55,178 nt of DNA from Dehalococcoidales bacterium. GTDB taxonomy: Bacteria > Chloroflexota > Dehalococcoidia > Dehalococcoidales > UBA2162. Both the position numbers and the translations under genes were made by a program. Shown piece by piece: positions 42,269 to 50,922 of the stretch. The stretch is taken from NCBI GenBank assembly GCA_016932435.1, contig JAFGCW010000090.1:1-55178 (forward strand), written 5' to 3'. How positions within the stretch are numbered: the stretch's first letter is position 1; every line of letters begins with the position of its first letter. The notes under the pieces were generated by a model. It saw only the letters and a program-made list of their open reading frames with translations, did not search any database and was not told where the DNA came from.

Positions 42269-44062
42269 TTACTCACTCACTACAGGGATGGTAAAACTGA
42301 AGGTGCTGCCTTCTTCCAATTCACTTTCAACCCATATCCTGCCACCATGTAATTCTATTATCTTTTTCGATAGCGTCAATCCTAATCCCAGCCCTTCATA
42401 TTTTTCAACAACGCCTTTCGCCCTGTAATATGGTTCAAATATGTGAGGGAGGTCATCCTCACTGATTCCCTGTCCGTTATCACGCACCGTTACCTTGAAA
42501 CACTCATCTTGTAGAATAGCGGAAACCAGAATTTCACCACCGGTTTCACTTGCTTTGACAGCATTCGTAAGTAGATTTTGTATTACCTGTCTTATTCGTT
42601 TCTCATCCGCATTAATACAAGGTAGTTCAGAGTCAATTTCCGTACGAAGTATCAAATCCTGGCTGGAAATATTCGTCTCCATATCTTTGATAACTTCCGA
42701 TACCACAGTAGAAGGATTAATCTCGCATGATTCTATACTCAATGTACCAACTTCAGCTCTCGTTAAGTCAAGTAATTCGCTTATTCGGTTGTTAAGTTCA
42801 AGAGTACTCCTGTTTATACTACTAATTGCCCTGTCATATGGAGGTTGAGGATTACTTTCTAATAGAAGTTCAGCCATACCTACTACAGAAGTTAACGGCG
42901 TTTTCAGTTCATGCACTAGTACCCGTGAGAATTCAATCCTTTTTTCAATTTCCTCTTCCAGTTCTTGTCGTAATGTCTTCTCTCCTTCATATAACAGAGT
43001 CATTTGTTGGTTTAAACCTACTATCTCGGAAATGTCATGCCCTAAAAAGATAAACGATGTTATACTTTCGCTAATGTCTTTAATTGATGTAACTTCAATG
43101 TACAGGGTCGTGGTCTGTTCACCTGTATCTATTGTTGTCTCAAAATGGTAACTTTCTTTTCCGAAGTTAGTATCGAGATACCTGGATAGATCCGGTAAAA
43201 GTTGGGCGAGGGGCATTCCGTAGCTCTGTTGGAGAGTGTGGTCTGTTATCGATTGTGCTGCCGGATTCATATCGATTATATTCGTGTTTTCATCAGTAAC
43301 TATCAACACTTCCCGCAGGTTTTTAACGATGCTGTCACGCGCAATCGGTAGTATATCCCTCATTCGCACCTGGGAAAGATTCGCCAATACCACTAAACTG
43401 CCTATTCCCAATACCCACGCTGTGCTGGATATGTTTAACTGCAAACGAGATGCCACATCCAGGGCATCCAGTAACGCTAGAGTTATTACAAAAATTGCAG
43501 CAATTATCATAACTTTTGTCTGTGTTTTATATATATTTTGTACTCTGGAGAAACGCTGGAAGAGCAACCCACCACCAACCACCCCTAAGCAATATGCGTA
43601 AGACATGTATATCCACGCTCCCGTATGTTTTGTGGACATTAATGCTGCGAATAAGTTTGTGTCATCGAGTGAAACAGACGACCAGACAAAGTGGTGGATA
43701 TCATTTGTGAACGTTAAAATGAATATACTCAAGCAACCGGTAATTAGTAACGATATTATACTGATTCTGAGCCATTTCTGTAGTCCAAGATAGAGTAAAA
43801 CAAATATTATCCATGCTGTGGCCAGGGTGATTGAAAGACTGAACTGGATATTACTAAATATGCTTTTTATTAGTAGTGAGTCACTGCTTATCTCAGCCGC
43901 ATGTGCTGACATCCAAATGGCAGCCGTAGCTACAACGACGCTAGCCCAAAACGTTATATCACGTTTCATTGTCGATTTCTTTATAAAATAAACAACACCG
44001 ACTAATAGCAGACCCGCCATTACATATTCAATTAATACAAGGGTTGACCATTGCCAGTTCAT
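42269..44062 (-). CDS. Seven-helix membrane sensor histidine kinase
   Basis: The 597-residue protein has seven hydrophobic helices in residues 1-225 (7TM-sensor type), a PAS domain at about 245-345, a short coiled coil, the phospho-acceptor helix with RVLVHELKTPLTSVVG near 390, and a catalytic ATPase domain with NLLTNAVKAS, DNGQGISEDDLPHIFEPYY and GLGLGLTLSKKIIELHGGRIW. It senses an unknown signal, perhaps a membrane-soluble ligand. No response regulator is adjacent. The kinase at 44712-46034 is a divergent, broken paralogue with nearly the same HisKA segment. Confidence 0.92.
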   Translation of the reverse strand: MNWQWSTLVLIEYVMAGLLLVGVVYFIKKSTMKRDITFWASVVVATAAIWMSAHAAEISSDSLLIKSIFSNIQFSLSITLATAWIIFVLLYLGLQKWLRISIISLLITGCLSIFILTFTNDIHHFVWSSVSLDDTNLFAALMSTKHTGAWIYMSYAYCLGVVGGGLLFQRFSRVQNIYKTQTKVMIIAAIFVITLALLDALDVASRLQLNISSTAWVLGIGSLVVLANLSQVRMRDILPIARDSIVKNLREVLIVTDENTNIIDMNPAAQSITDHTLQQSYGMPLAQLLPDLSRYLDTNFGKESYHFETTIDTGEQTTTLYIEVTSIKDISESITSFIFLGHDISEIVGLNQQMTLLYEGEKTLRQELEEEIEKRIEFSRVLVHELKTPLTSVVGMAELLLESNPQPPYDRAISSINRSTLELNNRISELLDLTRAEVGTLSIESCEINPSTVVSEVIKDMETNISSQDLILRTEIDSELPCINADEKRIRQVIQNLLTNAVKASETGGEILVSAILQDECFKVTVRDNGQGISEDDLPHIFEPYYRAKGVVEKYEGLGLGLTLSKKIIELHGGRIWVESELEEGSTFSFTIPVVSE

Positions 44063-44711
44063 ATCATCTCCGGGACAATAAAGAAAAAAGCATATCTAAT
44101 GAGACATGTACCTAATACAAATACCTGTAATTCTGATCGATGAAAAATGATAATCACCAAACTGTAAGAAATCTTCGAAATAAAAATCTAAGCAGCCTGA
44201 ATCACATTTTAGTCACCCGCACCCTCTGGATACTTAAGCCTCCACGTGATGATTCATGGTCTTTTTACATACATTCAGATATATCAAACATATCAAACTA
44301 GAATAAACTCCTGTATAAAGAACATAAATATCATGTAAATATTTCATTAATTTTTCATAATGAATTTGGATAAATTAAAATAGAATTATGAAATTTGCTT
44401 AACGTAAACAGCATATTTTCGACTGACTTTACATCGATTGTCTTTCTAGTCCACTAAACAGCCTGGTTTTTACTATATAACCGGCGACAATATCAGCTTT
44501 CTTCTCAATATTGCAGCTAATCGGCACCGGATAGCCAGGCGTAATGTAAACCATCTCAAAAGTAGTCAGTGTGAAATTTCCTATAGATAGTGGAAGAGTA
44601 AAGATCTTAAAACTAAAAATTGACAATAACAAAAAAGAACAACTCGACTAACAACAAAATTCACGGATTCAGTTTGTTAAGGATGAGAAATTGTCTTTTA
44701 GGATGTGCTGA

Positions 44712-46034
44712 ATGAATGATGAAGAAAAAACAAAGGAACAACTGATAGTTGATTTGGTGGAACTGCGCCGACGTATTGCCGAACTGGATCTATCGAAAGC
44801 AGAACGTAATCCAATCAAAGAAAACTATAGTCAAAGCGAGAAAGAAAAAACGTTGATTCTGGATAGCATCGATGATCTAGTAGCCTATCCTAACACCGAT
44901 ATGACAGTCTTGTGGGTTAATAAAGCTGCCGCTGAATCGGTAGGAAGCTCAACTTCTGGATAATGCCAGTGACGGTATCTGCCTATTTAACCTTAATGGC
45001 GAATACGTATACGTTAATGAGATGTATTGTAAATCTCATGGTTATATGAAAGAAGAGCTAATAGGAAAGAATATACCCCAGATGTATACTGCTGCTACAG
45101 AGGAATGGTTTGACAGGCTGGAGAGAGAACTGCAACAGAAAAATATGGTGGTTTTTGAATCAACTCATTATCACAAAGATGGCACACCAATCGAACTGGA
45201 AGTTCACTCCACCGAAATAGAGGTAGGGGATACGAAATATAATCTAAGCATTGAAAGAGATGTTACTGAGCGCAAACAGGCTGAAAAAATATCCTTGAAC
45301 TTTACCGGAAAGAAACCACTTTGAGGAAAGAACTTGAAACGGAAATAGAGAAGAGAATAGAGTTTACGCGAGCTCTTGTGCACGAACTGAAAACACCGAT
45401 CACTCCGGTGCTGGCGGCTGTAGAACTGCTGATGGAAGAAATGGACGACAAGCGCCTTATGAGACTGGTAGAAAGCATTAATCGCAGCGCAAACAATCTC
45501 AACCTGAGAATCGACGAGCTTCTTGACCTCGCCAGGGGTGAAACAGATATGCTACAGATAGACATGGAGATTGTCGATACGCTGGCGCTGTTGAATGATG
45601 TCGGCTACGAAATGATTCCCTTAGCGCTTCGGAACAAGCAGGTTCTGAACTTCGAACTGCCGGAATTATTGCCAAGTATCGAAGCGGACAGAGGTCGATT
45701 ACGTCAGATAATAATGAATCTCCTGAACAACGCCTTCAAATTCACTCCCCAGGGAGGAACCGTAACTCTGAGGGCAAGTAGCGACAGCGAACACATCCAT
45801 ATTGAAGTTGAGGATACCGGACCCGGTATAAACCAGGAAGACCTTGAAAGGTTATTCGAACCATATTTCAGGCGTGCTACCGACCGGGAGAGATTAAGCG
45901 GACTCGGACTGGGACTTGCTCTGGCCAAGAATTTCGTCGAATTACATAAAGGCAGGATCTGGGTGGAGAGTGAAGAAGGAGAAGGTTCAACATTTCATTT
46001 TGAATTACCGATAAAAATCCAAGAAGAAGACTGA
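44712..46034 (+). pseudogene. Broken PAS sensor histidine kinase (two frame breaks)
   Basis: Three consecutive open pieces together make one soluble kinase. 44712-44963 holds a coiled coil and the first half of a PAS domain (DDLVAYPNTDMTVLWVNKAAAESVG). 44945-45324, another frame, holds a complete PAS domain (LLDNASDGICLFN to NLSIERDVTERKQAE). 45291-46034, the first frame again, holds ILELYRKETTLRKELETEIEKR, the acceptor helix ALVHELKTPITPVL and a full ATPase domain. At about 44943 half a PAS domain is missing and the frame changes; at the A6 run near 45284-45289 one lost A would explain the second shift. Either may be an assembly error, but the first break also lacks sequence. Confidence 0.75.
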
Positions 46035-46114
46035 GAAATCGTACCTCGTTGACTTAGAATATTTTATTTAAGCGGTAACTGATATCATTATACTTGAATA
46101 TAAGGTAAAGAGAA

Positions 46115-46138
46115 AAACAGCCTATAAAAAGGCTGTTT
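46115..46138 (-). terminator. Terminator of the 46160-46405 gene
   Basis: AAACAGCC (46115-46122) and GGCTGTTT (46131-46138) form an 8-bp stem. Read on the minus strand it is followed by a T-rich stretch, and it lies about 20 bp beyond the stop of the small gene. The broken kinase ends about 80 bp away on the other strand, so it may serve both. Confidence 0.6.
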
Positions 46139-46159
46139 GAGTACCGACAAGCTATTTAC

Positions 46160-46405
46160 TTATAAATATTCACGGAGTATTTTTTCGGCTTCCAGCAAGA
46201 TACTCGATTGTTGTGAGTCCGATTCACTTGTAGATTTAGTTATTATTTCTTCACCCGGCTTGCTTCCGTCTTCCCAGGTTCCTTTGAGTCCTAACTTGTA
46301 CCCATCATTAACTCCTAAGAGATAGGTATTCGTTACTATATCGTTTAAGGACTCCTGCAACTTTAACAAAGCGTCACTCAGGTTCTTCTCATAATTCATA
46401 TTCAT
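46160..46405 (-). CDS. Small hypothetical protein
   Basis: The 81-residue protein is soluble and mainly helical (SDALLKLQESLNDIVTNTYLLGVNDGYKLGLK, then a Ser-rich linker and a final ILLEAEKILREYL). No family is recognised. An AAAGG ribosome site 8 nt before an ATG and the terminator beyond its stop support it as a real gene. The neighbouring gap 46406-46787 shows nothing else. Confidence 0.5.
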   Translation of the reverse strand: MNMNYEKNLSDALLKLQESLNDIVTNTYLLGVNDGYKLGLKGTWEDGSKPGEEIITKSTSESDSQQSSILLEAEKILREYL

Positions 46406-46787
46406 ATCATCAAACCTTTACTATATTTATGGTACATTGATGTACTGCTATCGTTACCTCTCTCTGCCGTTGCCAGTGTACCAATTTCATTTTCATGATA
46501 TATCCGTTCAATACATGCGGGTAACGTTCACAAGGATGATTTTCTTTTCATGCATTCGGACTATAAACTACAAAAAAAAGCGTTTAGTGATCGATTAATG
46601 AAATGATTGAGATCCGGGGAAAATACCTGATATATGTGTAAACTCCAGACAACATCAAATAGTTATACAAAAGGAAAACTAAGACTATGAAGTTCGTTCA
46701 ACGGAGACAAAATAGCTCGAAACAGTAATCCGAATTCATGGCAAATCCGTGTCTGATACGTTGACTGAATATACCTGGTTGTCTCTG

Positions 46788-47234
46788 CTAAATTGCGTCT
46801 GGACCTTCGGTCAATTCCAGTGGTATTCCATCAGGATCCTTGATGAAGAACCGGTAGAAACCCCGCGCGCCCTTGACCGGCTCATTTATAAACTCGACCC
46901 CACGCTCTTTCAGGAAAGTAGCCGCTGCCCAGATATCCTTCACTCTCAAAGCTATATGCTTGACACCGATTTTCTTAAGATCGTTAACCAGTATTCCGCC
47001 ATTATCCGCAAGAGGTACGGCATCTATAAACTGGAACATCTCTATAGTAAAATCCGCTTTCTTCAGGAGAGCGATCCTGCCGTTTCCATCCGGTATATCG
47101 AAGATCCTTTCACAGGTGAAACCGAGTATTTCCGTGTAGAAAGGGATACTGACATTTAGATTGGAAACACTTATCGCTGTATGATCGAGTCTAAACTCAA
47201 CAGGTTCGGCAGGTTTATCAAAACCATAGGACAT
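46788..47234 (-). CDS. VOC-family (glyoxalase/dioxygenase-like) protein
   Basis: The 148-residue protein has two beta-alpha-beta-beta-beta modules: DHTAISVSNLNVSIPFYTEILGF near 10-32 and GVKHIALRVKDIWAAATFLKERGVEF near 88-113, ending FFIKDPDGIPLELTE. Metal ligands would be His in DHTA, Glu in TIEMFQF, His in KHIA and Glu in PLELTE, all present. Possible activities include methylmalonyl-CoA epimerase-like, glyoxalase or dioxygenase functions; the sequence alone cannot decide. It stands alone. Confidence 0.85.
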   Translation of the reverse strand: MSYGFDKPAEPVEFRLDHTAISVSNLNVSIPFYTEILGFTCERIFDIPDGNGRIALLKKADFTIEMFQFIDAVPLADNGGILVNDLKKIGVKHIALRVKDIWAAATFLKERGVEFINEPVKGARGFYRFFIKDPDGIPLELTEGPDAI

Positions 47235-47377
47235 TATAGAACTCCTATTAAATACTTTTTATATGTCAAACTGTAATCAAAGGTGATTCAAGTCTATAGT
47301 GACCGTATCGGCAAGTCAAACCACACGGACTATCACGCTACGGAGTCTAAAAATAATACACATAATAGCAAAAAGGA

Positions 47378-47406
47378 TTGACAATATTTTCAACAAGGTG
47401 AATAAT
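47378..47406 (+). promoter_or_regulatory. Promoter of mscL
   Basis: TTGACA (47378-47383) and AATAAT (47401-47406) are separated by 17 bp, about 30 bp before the mscL start, with GAGGTGGGG as ribosome site between. Confidence 0.5.
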
Positions 47407-47434
47407 ATATCCACTTTATTATCGAGGTGGGGAT

Positions 47435-47899
47435 ATGCTTAAGGATTTCAAGACTTTTATCACTCGCGGGAATGTTGTTGATCTGGCTGTCGGTATCGTT
47501 ATCGGTGTAGCGTTCGGGGCAATCGTCAGTTCATTTGTCAAAGATATCATAATGCCTCCGATAGGGCTCGCATTAGGTGATGCGGATTTCACTAACCTGT
47601 TCGTGGTATTGAAAGAAGGAACAGTAGCAGGACCTTATGCTTCTCTGGCTGCGGCTCAGGAAGCCGGTGCGATCTCGATAAACTACGGTGTATTCATCAA
47701 TACCATAATCAATTTTCTTATCCTTGCCGCTGTTGTCTTTTTCTTTATCGTCCGACCAATAGCAAAAATGCATGAACGACAGAAAGCGAAGGAGGAAGCC
47801 CCGGCACCCAATACAATAGAGTGCCCTTATTGCTTCACCAGTATATCTATTAACGCTACCCGGTGTCCTAATTGCACCTCTCAATTAACACCGCAATAA
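47435..47899 (+). CDS. mscL: Large-conductance mechanosensitive channel with C-terminal zinc ribbon
   Basis: Residues 1-128 form MscL: the N-terminal amphipathic segment MLKDFKTFITRGNVVDLAVGIVIGVAFGAIVSSFVKDIIMPP, a periplasmic loop and the second helix NYGVFINTIINFLILAAVVFFFIVRPI. The channel opens under membrane tension and releases solutes on osmotic downshock. Residues 130-150 add a small zinc ribbon (ECPYCFTSISINATRCPNC), in place of the usual C-terminal helical bundle, which is not typical of the family. The start has a GAGGTGG ribosome site and its own promoter. Confidence 0.94.
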   Translation: MLKDFKTFITRGNVVDLAVGIVIGVAFGAIVSSFVKDIIMPPIGLALGDADFTNLFVVLKEGTVAGPYASLAAAQEAGAISINYGVFINTIINFLILAAVVFFFIVRPIAKMHERQKAKEEAPAPNTIECPYCFTSISINATRCPNCTSQLTPQ

Positions 47900-47944
47900 G
47901 TTGAATACTGAGATTTGATAATACAATCTCTCACCAGATAACAA

Positions 47945-47977
47945 TCAACAGGCTGCTGTGAATTAGGAGCCTGTTGA
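47945..47977. terminator. Stem-loop between convergent mscL and HAD genes
   Basis: TCAACAGGCT (47945-47954) pairs perfectly with AGCCTGTTGA (47968-47977) around a 13-nt loop. It lies between the stops of two converging genes and may terminate both, though T tracts are poor. Confidence 0.5.
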
Positions 47978-47992
47978 TGCGGATGGTAAGTT

Positions 47993-48676
47993 TTACTCAA
48001 GGTTATTTAATAAGGTTTCCATTTCCCTGATCGAATTGATTGCATATCCATCCCAGTCCTCCGGATTACTAAAGGAAGAATTCAGTGTCCTGTCCTGGAT
48101 CAGTACTCCCGTCATACCGGCTTGCCTGGCTCCTCTCAGGTACTCCACGCTGTCATCGACGAATAAACATTCTCCGGGACTAATTCTCATTTTATCTGCA
48201 GCTAAAAGGTAAATATCGATATCCGGTTTCTTCATGCCGACCGAACAGGAGAATACCGGATCTTTGATTAGTGATGACAGCGGTGAATCGTTCCAAAGCA
48301 ATGAAACCTCATCGGAGCAGTTACTGATCAGTCCGATGTCATATCCTCTTTCACGCAGGTCTGAGAGAGTGGTGAGTGTAGAAGCCGGAGGTTCCAGCTT
48401 GAGCCTGACATGATCGGTAAATACCTCCAGGCATTTTCCGGATAGTTCCTCTTTCATTTCTATACCAATTTTACGACAAACCAGACTCAGGCAATCAGCA
48501 TTGTTTATCCTTCCCGTCATATGGTCATCAGAATTCTCCAGCCAGAGATTTATGAACTCGTCCTGTTCTACCGAAAGGATATCCGTGATCTCAACCAGCA
48601 TCTCCCTGTATTCGGATGAAAGTACGTTTTTAACCAGCGTACCGAACAGGTCGAAAATGATAACTTTGTATTTCAT
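47993..48676 (-). CDS. HAD-family hydrolase
   Basis: The 227-residue protein has the HAD motifs: FDLFGTLV near residue 8 with the nucleophile Asp, ISNCSDEVSLL near 117, a conserved Lys in GMKKPDIDIYLLAAD near 148 and FVDDSVEYLRGARQAG near 173. A cap domain lies between the first two. Such enzymes dephosphorylate small metabolites; the substrate is unknown. It converges with mscL and is otherwise isolated. Confidence 0.88.
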   Translation of the reverse strand: MKYKVIIFDLFGTLVKNVLSSEYREMLVEITDILSVEQDEFINLWLENSDDHMTGRINNADCLSLVCRKIGIEMKEELSGKCLEVFTDHVRLKLEPPASTLTTLSDLRERGYDIGLISNCSDEVSLLWNDSPLSSLIKDPVFSCSVGMKKPDIDIYLLAADKMRISPGECLFVDDSVEYLRGARQAGMTGVLIQDRTLNSSFSNPEDWDGYAINSIREMETLLNNLE

Positions 48677-48841
48677 ATCGATACTTGTATCTTAGTATAA
48701 AAGAAATGAAGCTACAAATAACGTCACACTCTAATTTGCCCATTCTCTAAAAATATACTTTAATAATACCCCTAAGCCTTTGTATTTATAACCGAACGTG
48801 GTAAAATCCTAGTATCCAAAAAATATTGAAGGGAGTTTTGC

Positions 48842-49234
48842 ATGCAGGAAGTCTACGAATTCTTAAAGAAAGCCGGAGTCTATTACCTGGCAACCGTGGA
48901 GGGAGATCAGCCGAGGGTGCGTCCTTTCGGGACCTATCACATTTTCGAGGACAAGCTCTATATACAGACAGGCAAAGTAAAAGACGTCTCGAAACAAATG
49001 GGAGCAAATCCCAAGGTTGAGATTTGTGCTATGAGTGAAGGCTCCTGGATTCGCATCCAGGCTAATGCTATTGAAGATGACCGCATCGAAGCAAAGACGA
49101 GTATGCTTGACGCTTATCCTAACCTGAAAGACAGGTACTCCGCTGATGATGATAATTGTCAGGTACTGTATCTAAAGGATGCTGTCGCCACCATCTCCTC
49201 TTTTACCGGCGAACCGAAAGTGATCAAGTTCTAA
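48842..49234 (+). CDS. Pyridoxamine 5'-phosphate oxidase-like FMN-binding protein
   Basis: The 130-residue split-barrel protein matches the short PNPOx-like family: EVYEFLKKAGVYYLATVEGDQPRVRPFGTYHIFEDKLYIQTGKVKDVSKQM with the FMN-contacting RVRPF. A VEICAMSEGSWIRIQA segment follows. Members are flavin- or heme-linked reductases of unknown substrate. A GGGAG ribosome site precedes ATG 48842, and a strong terminator follows. Confidence 0.85.
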   Translation: MQEVYEFLKKAGVYYLATVEGDQPRVRPFGTYHIFEDKLYIQTGKVKDVSKQMGANPKVEICAMSEGSWIRIQANAIEDDRIEAKTSMLDAYPNLKDRYSADDDNCQVLYLKDAVATISSFTGEPKVIKF

Positions 49235-49258
49235 ACAGATCCTAGAAATATAAACGAT

Positions 49259-49290
49259 AAGTCCGGCTGAGTACACAGCCGGACTTTTTT
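49259..49290 (+). terminator. Intrinsic terminator after the PNPOx-like gene
   Basis: AAGTCCGGCT (49259-49268) pairs with AGCCGGACTT (49277-49286) around GAGTACAC, and six T residues follow. It also lies just beyond the stop of the converging PIG-L gene, which it may serve from the other side. Confidence 0.8.
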
Positions 49291-50151
49291 CTAGTCCAGT
49301 CCCTCGAACAGGTTCTTTTCTTTTCTCCGCCCATGCGGTGGGTAAGCCTTCATAAAATATTCTCTCGGGCCCTGCAATCTGCTGAATAGATCAATAACCT
49401 GGAATAAAAACGGGCGAGTCCTTCCGTCACTCTGGCTGGCATGACAGGCAACGGCCTGGTTTCGAATCTCGACATACTTCTTATCAAGTTTTACAACGGC
49501 GTGGATCGGGTAAGAGATGTTGGTAATCTCTGTAAGGTCCACATCTTTGTTCCTGCCGAAATGGTGCGGGTCCTGTCCGAACAGCGGCATCAGCTTTATC
49601 AGCACTCTCATCAGTCTTCGCGGATGCAGCAGGAAATACAGCTTCGCCGGCTGGAATGGCTGTCCAGCATCCGGATACTGCTCGGGATCCCCAGCTGCAT
49701 GAAAAGCTTTGACAACTCCATAATGCGTGGCCAGGTGATCGGGATGTCCGTATCCTCCCCCTTCATCGTGGGTGATAACTACGTCGGGCTTGATCTGGCG
49801 GAGGTACTTCACTACCCGACCGGCTATTTCATCAACAGGTGCCGCCGCCATTGCTTCGGGATGCTTATTGTCCGGCGCCCCCTGCATCCCCGAGTCACGG
49901 TAACCGAGATAATAAAAATCGGTCAGCCCAAGTATTTTTGAAGCTTTAGTAAGTTCGTCCACCCTTAATTCTGCGATAGACTCATACCCCTCCAGGAATT
50001 TCGGGGCAACAGTTCCCAGTTCTCCACCGGTGGAACAAACGTAGTAGACCTGTGCGCCGCGATCAGCGTACTGTGCCAGCGTGGCTCCCATTCCGAAGCT
50101 TTCATCGTCCGGATGAGCGCCGAAGTATACAAGTTTCCTTTGTTTTTCCAT
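49291..50151 (-). CDS. PIG-L/LmbE-family zinc deacetylase
   Basis: The 286-residue protein has the zinc motif HPDDESFGMGATL near residue 13 and a downstream His motif THDEGGGYGHPDHLATH near 137. The family removes N-acetyl groups from GlcNAc-type substrates, including steps in mycothiol and bacillithiol synthesis; no other low-molecular-weight thiol genes are present, so the substrate is unknown. It is followed on the same strand by the DinB-family gene, about 130 bp upstream. Confidence 0.9.
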   Translation of the reverse strand: MEKQRKLVYFGAHPDDESFGMGATLAQYADRGAQVYYVCSTGGELGTVAPKFLEGYESIAELRVDELTKASKILGLTDFYYLGYRDSGMQGAPDNKHPEAMAAAPVDEIAGRVVKYLRQIKPDVVITHDEGGGYGHPDHLATHYGVVKAFHAAGDPEQYPDAGQPFQPAKLYFLLHPRRLMRVLIKLMPLFGQDPHHFGRNKDVDLTEITNISYPIHAVVKLDKKYVEIRNQAVACHASQSDGRTRPFLFQVIDLFSRLQGPREYFMKAYPPHGRRKEKNLFEGLD

Positions 50152-50218
50152 ACAACTCTCTTCTGTTATGTCAAATTAATAACTATATCGATATATATAT
50201 CAATGCCATGAACATTGT

Positions 50219-50250
50219 TTATCCCGTGAGTTTGTTAACTCACGGGATAA
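50219..50250 (-). terminator. Terminator downstream of the DinB gene
   Basis: TTATCCCGTGAG and CTCACGGGATAA form a perfect 12-bp stem around TTTGTTAA, about 30 bp beyond the DinB-family stop. T content after the stem is modest. Confidence 0.6.
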
Positions 50251-50279
50251 CTCTCTGTATCAGGAATACGAAATAATTC

Positions 50280-50792
50280 CTAGCCGTCAAGGCCACGCTG
50301 CAGACCGCGAATATACGACATCTCACCCAGGTGTCCGGCGGCATGACTTACGGTAAGTGAAAGCAGGAATGCCTTCGGCATATCCCCGAAAAGCTGCATC
50401 GATATTATCTCATCGAAATCATCCACCGAAATAGAATCTATATAAGCCTTCGTCTCATTTCTCACAGCTTCGCCGTAGGCTAACAGGTCATCGAGTTTCG
50501 GTACCGGGAACGCGTTCACCTGTTCGGCGGTATAATGAGCACCGTCTTCATCCTTCGGCATATTCAGTTTCTCATACCATTTGCCGGATTCCCAGATCGA
50601 CTGCTTTTCCTGCAGCCGCTCCTGTATAAAGGAATCTTCTGATTTGAAGACATGAAACAGGATAAGACCGATCGAGTTAGCGCCATATGTCGGTCGCCAT
50701 GCCAGTTCTTCCTGTTTAAGTCCGTCGGTTACCCTGCCGAGATTTCTGTTCAGGCCGTCAAGACCCATCTTTAAAAATGCTTTTGCGTCCAC
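50280..50792 (-). CDS. DinB-family protein (four-helix metal-binding fold)
   Basis: The 170-residue protein has three candidate metal-binding histidines in the DinB arrangement: LILFHVFKSEDSF near 48 and LTVSHAAGHLGEMSYI near 147-160, with WRPTYGANSIG near 33. The family includes thiol-dependent transferases and proteins induced by DNA damage; function here is unknown. It begins with a good start at 50792 and ends before a perfect 12-bp stem-loop. Confidence 0.85.
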   Translation of the reverse strand: MDAKAFLKMGLDGLNRNLGRVTDGLKQEELAWRPTYGANSIGLILFHVFKSEDSFIQERLQEKQSIWESGKWYEKLNMPKDEDGAHYTAEQVNAFPVPKLDDLLAYGEAVRNETKAYIDSISVDDFDEIISMQLFGDMPKAFLLSLTVSHAAGHLGEMSYIRGLQRGLDG

Positions 50793-50922
50793 TTATTCCT
50801 CCGCTGGATTTATTTATTATAAAAATGATTATAATACTCTCATTATAATAAGAAATGAGTCATACTACAATTCGGACTGCATTCAAAGGATAACTCGGTC
50901 ATACACACATTATCGATACGGA

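Noticed and set aside
44429..44632. 67-codon minus-strand frame in the 44063-44711 gap
   Set aside because: AT-rich, no ribosome site and no family; could be a remnant but nothing supports it. I see no other gene in this gap.
46749..47159. 136-codon plus-strand frame opposite the VOC gene
   Set aside because: The minus strand carries the complete VOC motifs and metal ligands; this frame is its shadow.
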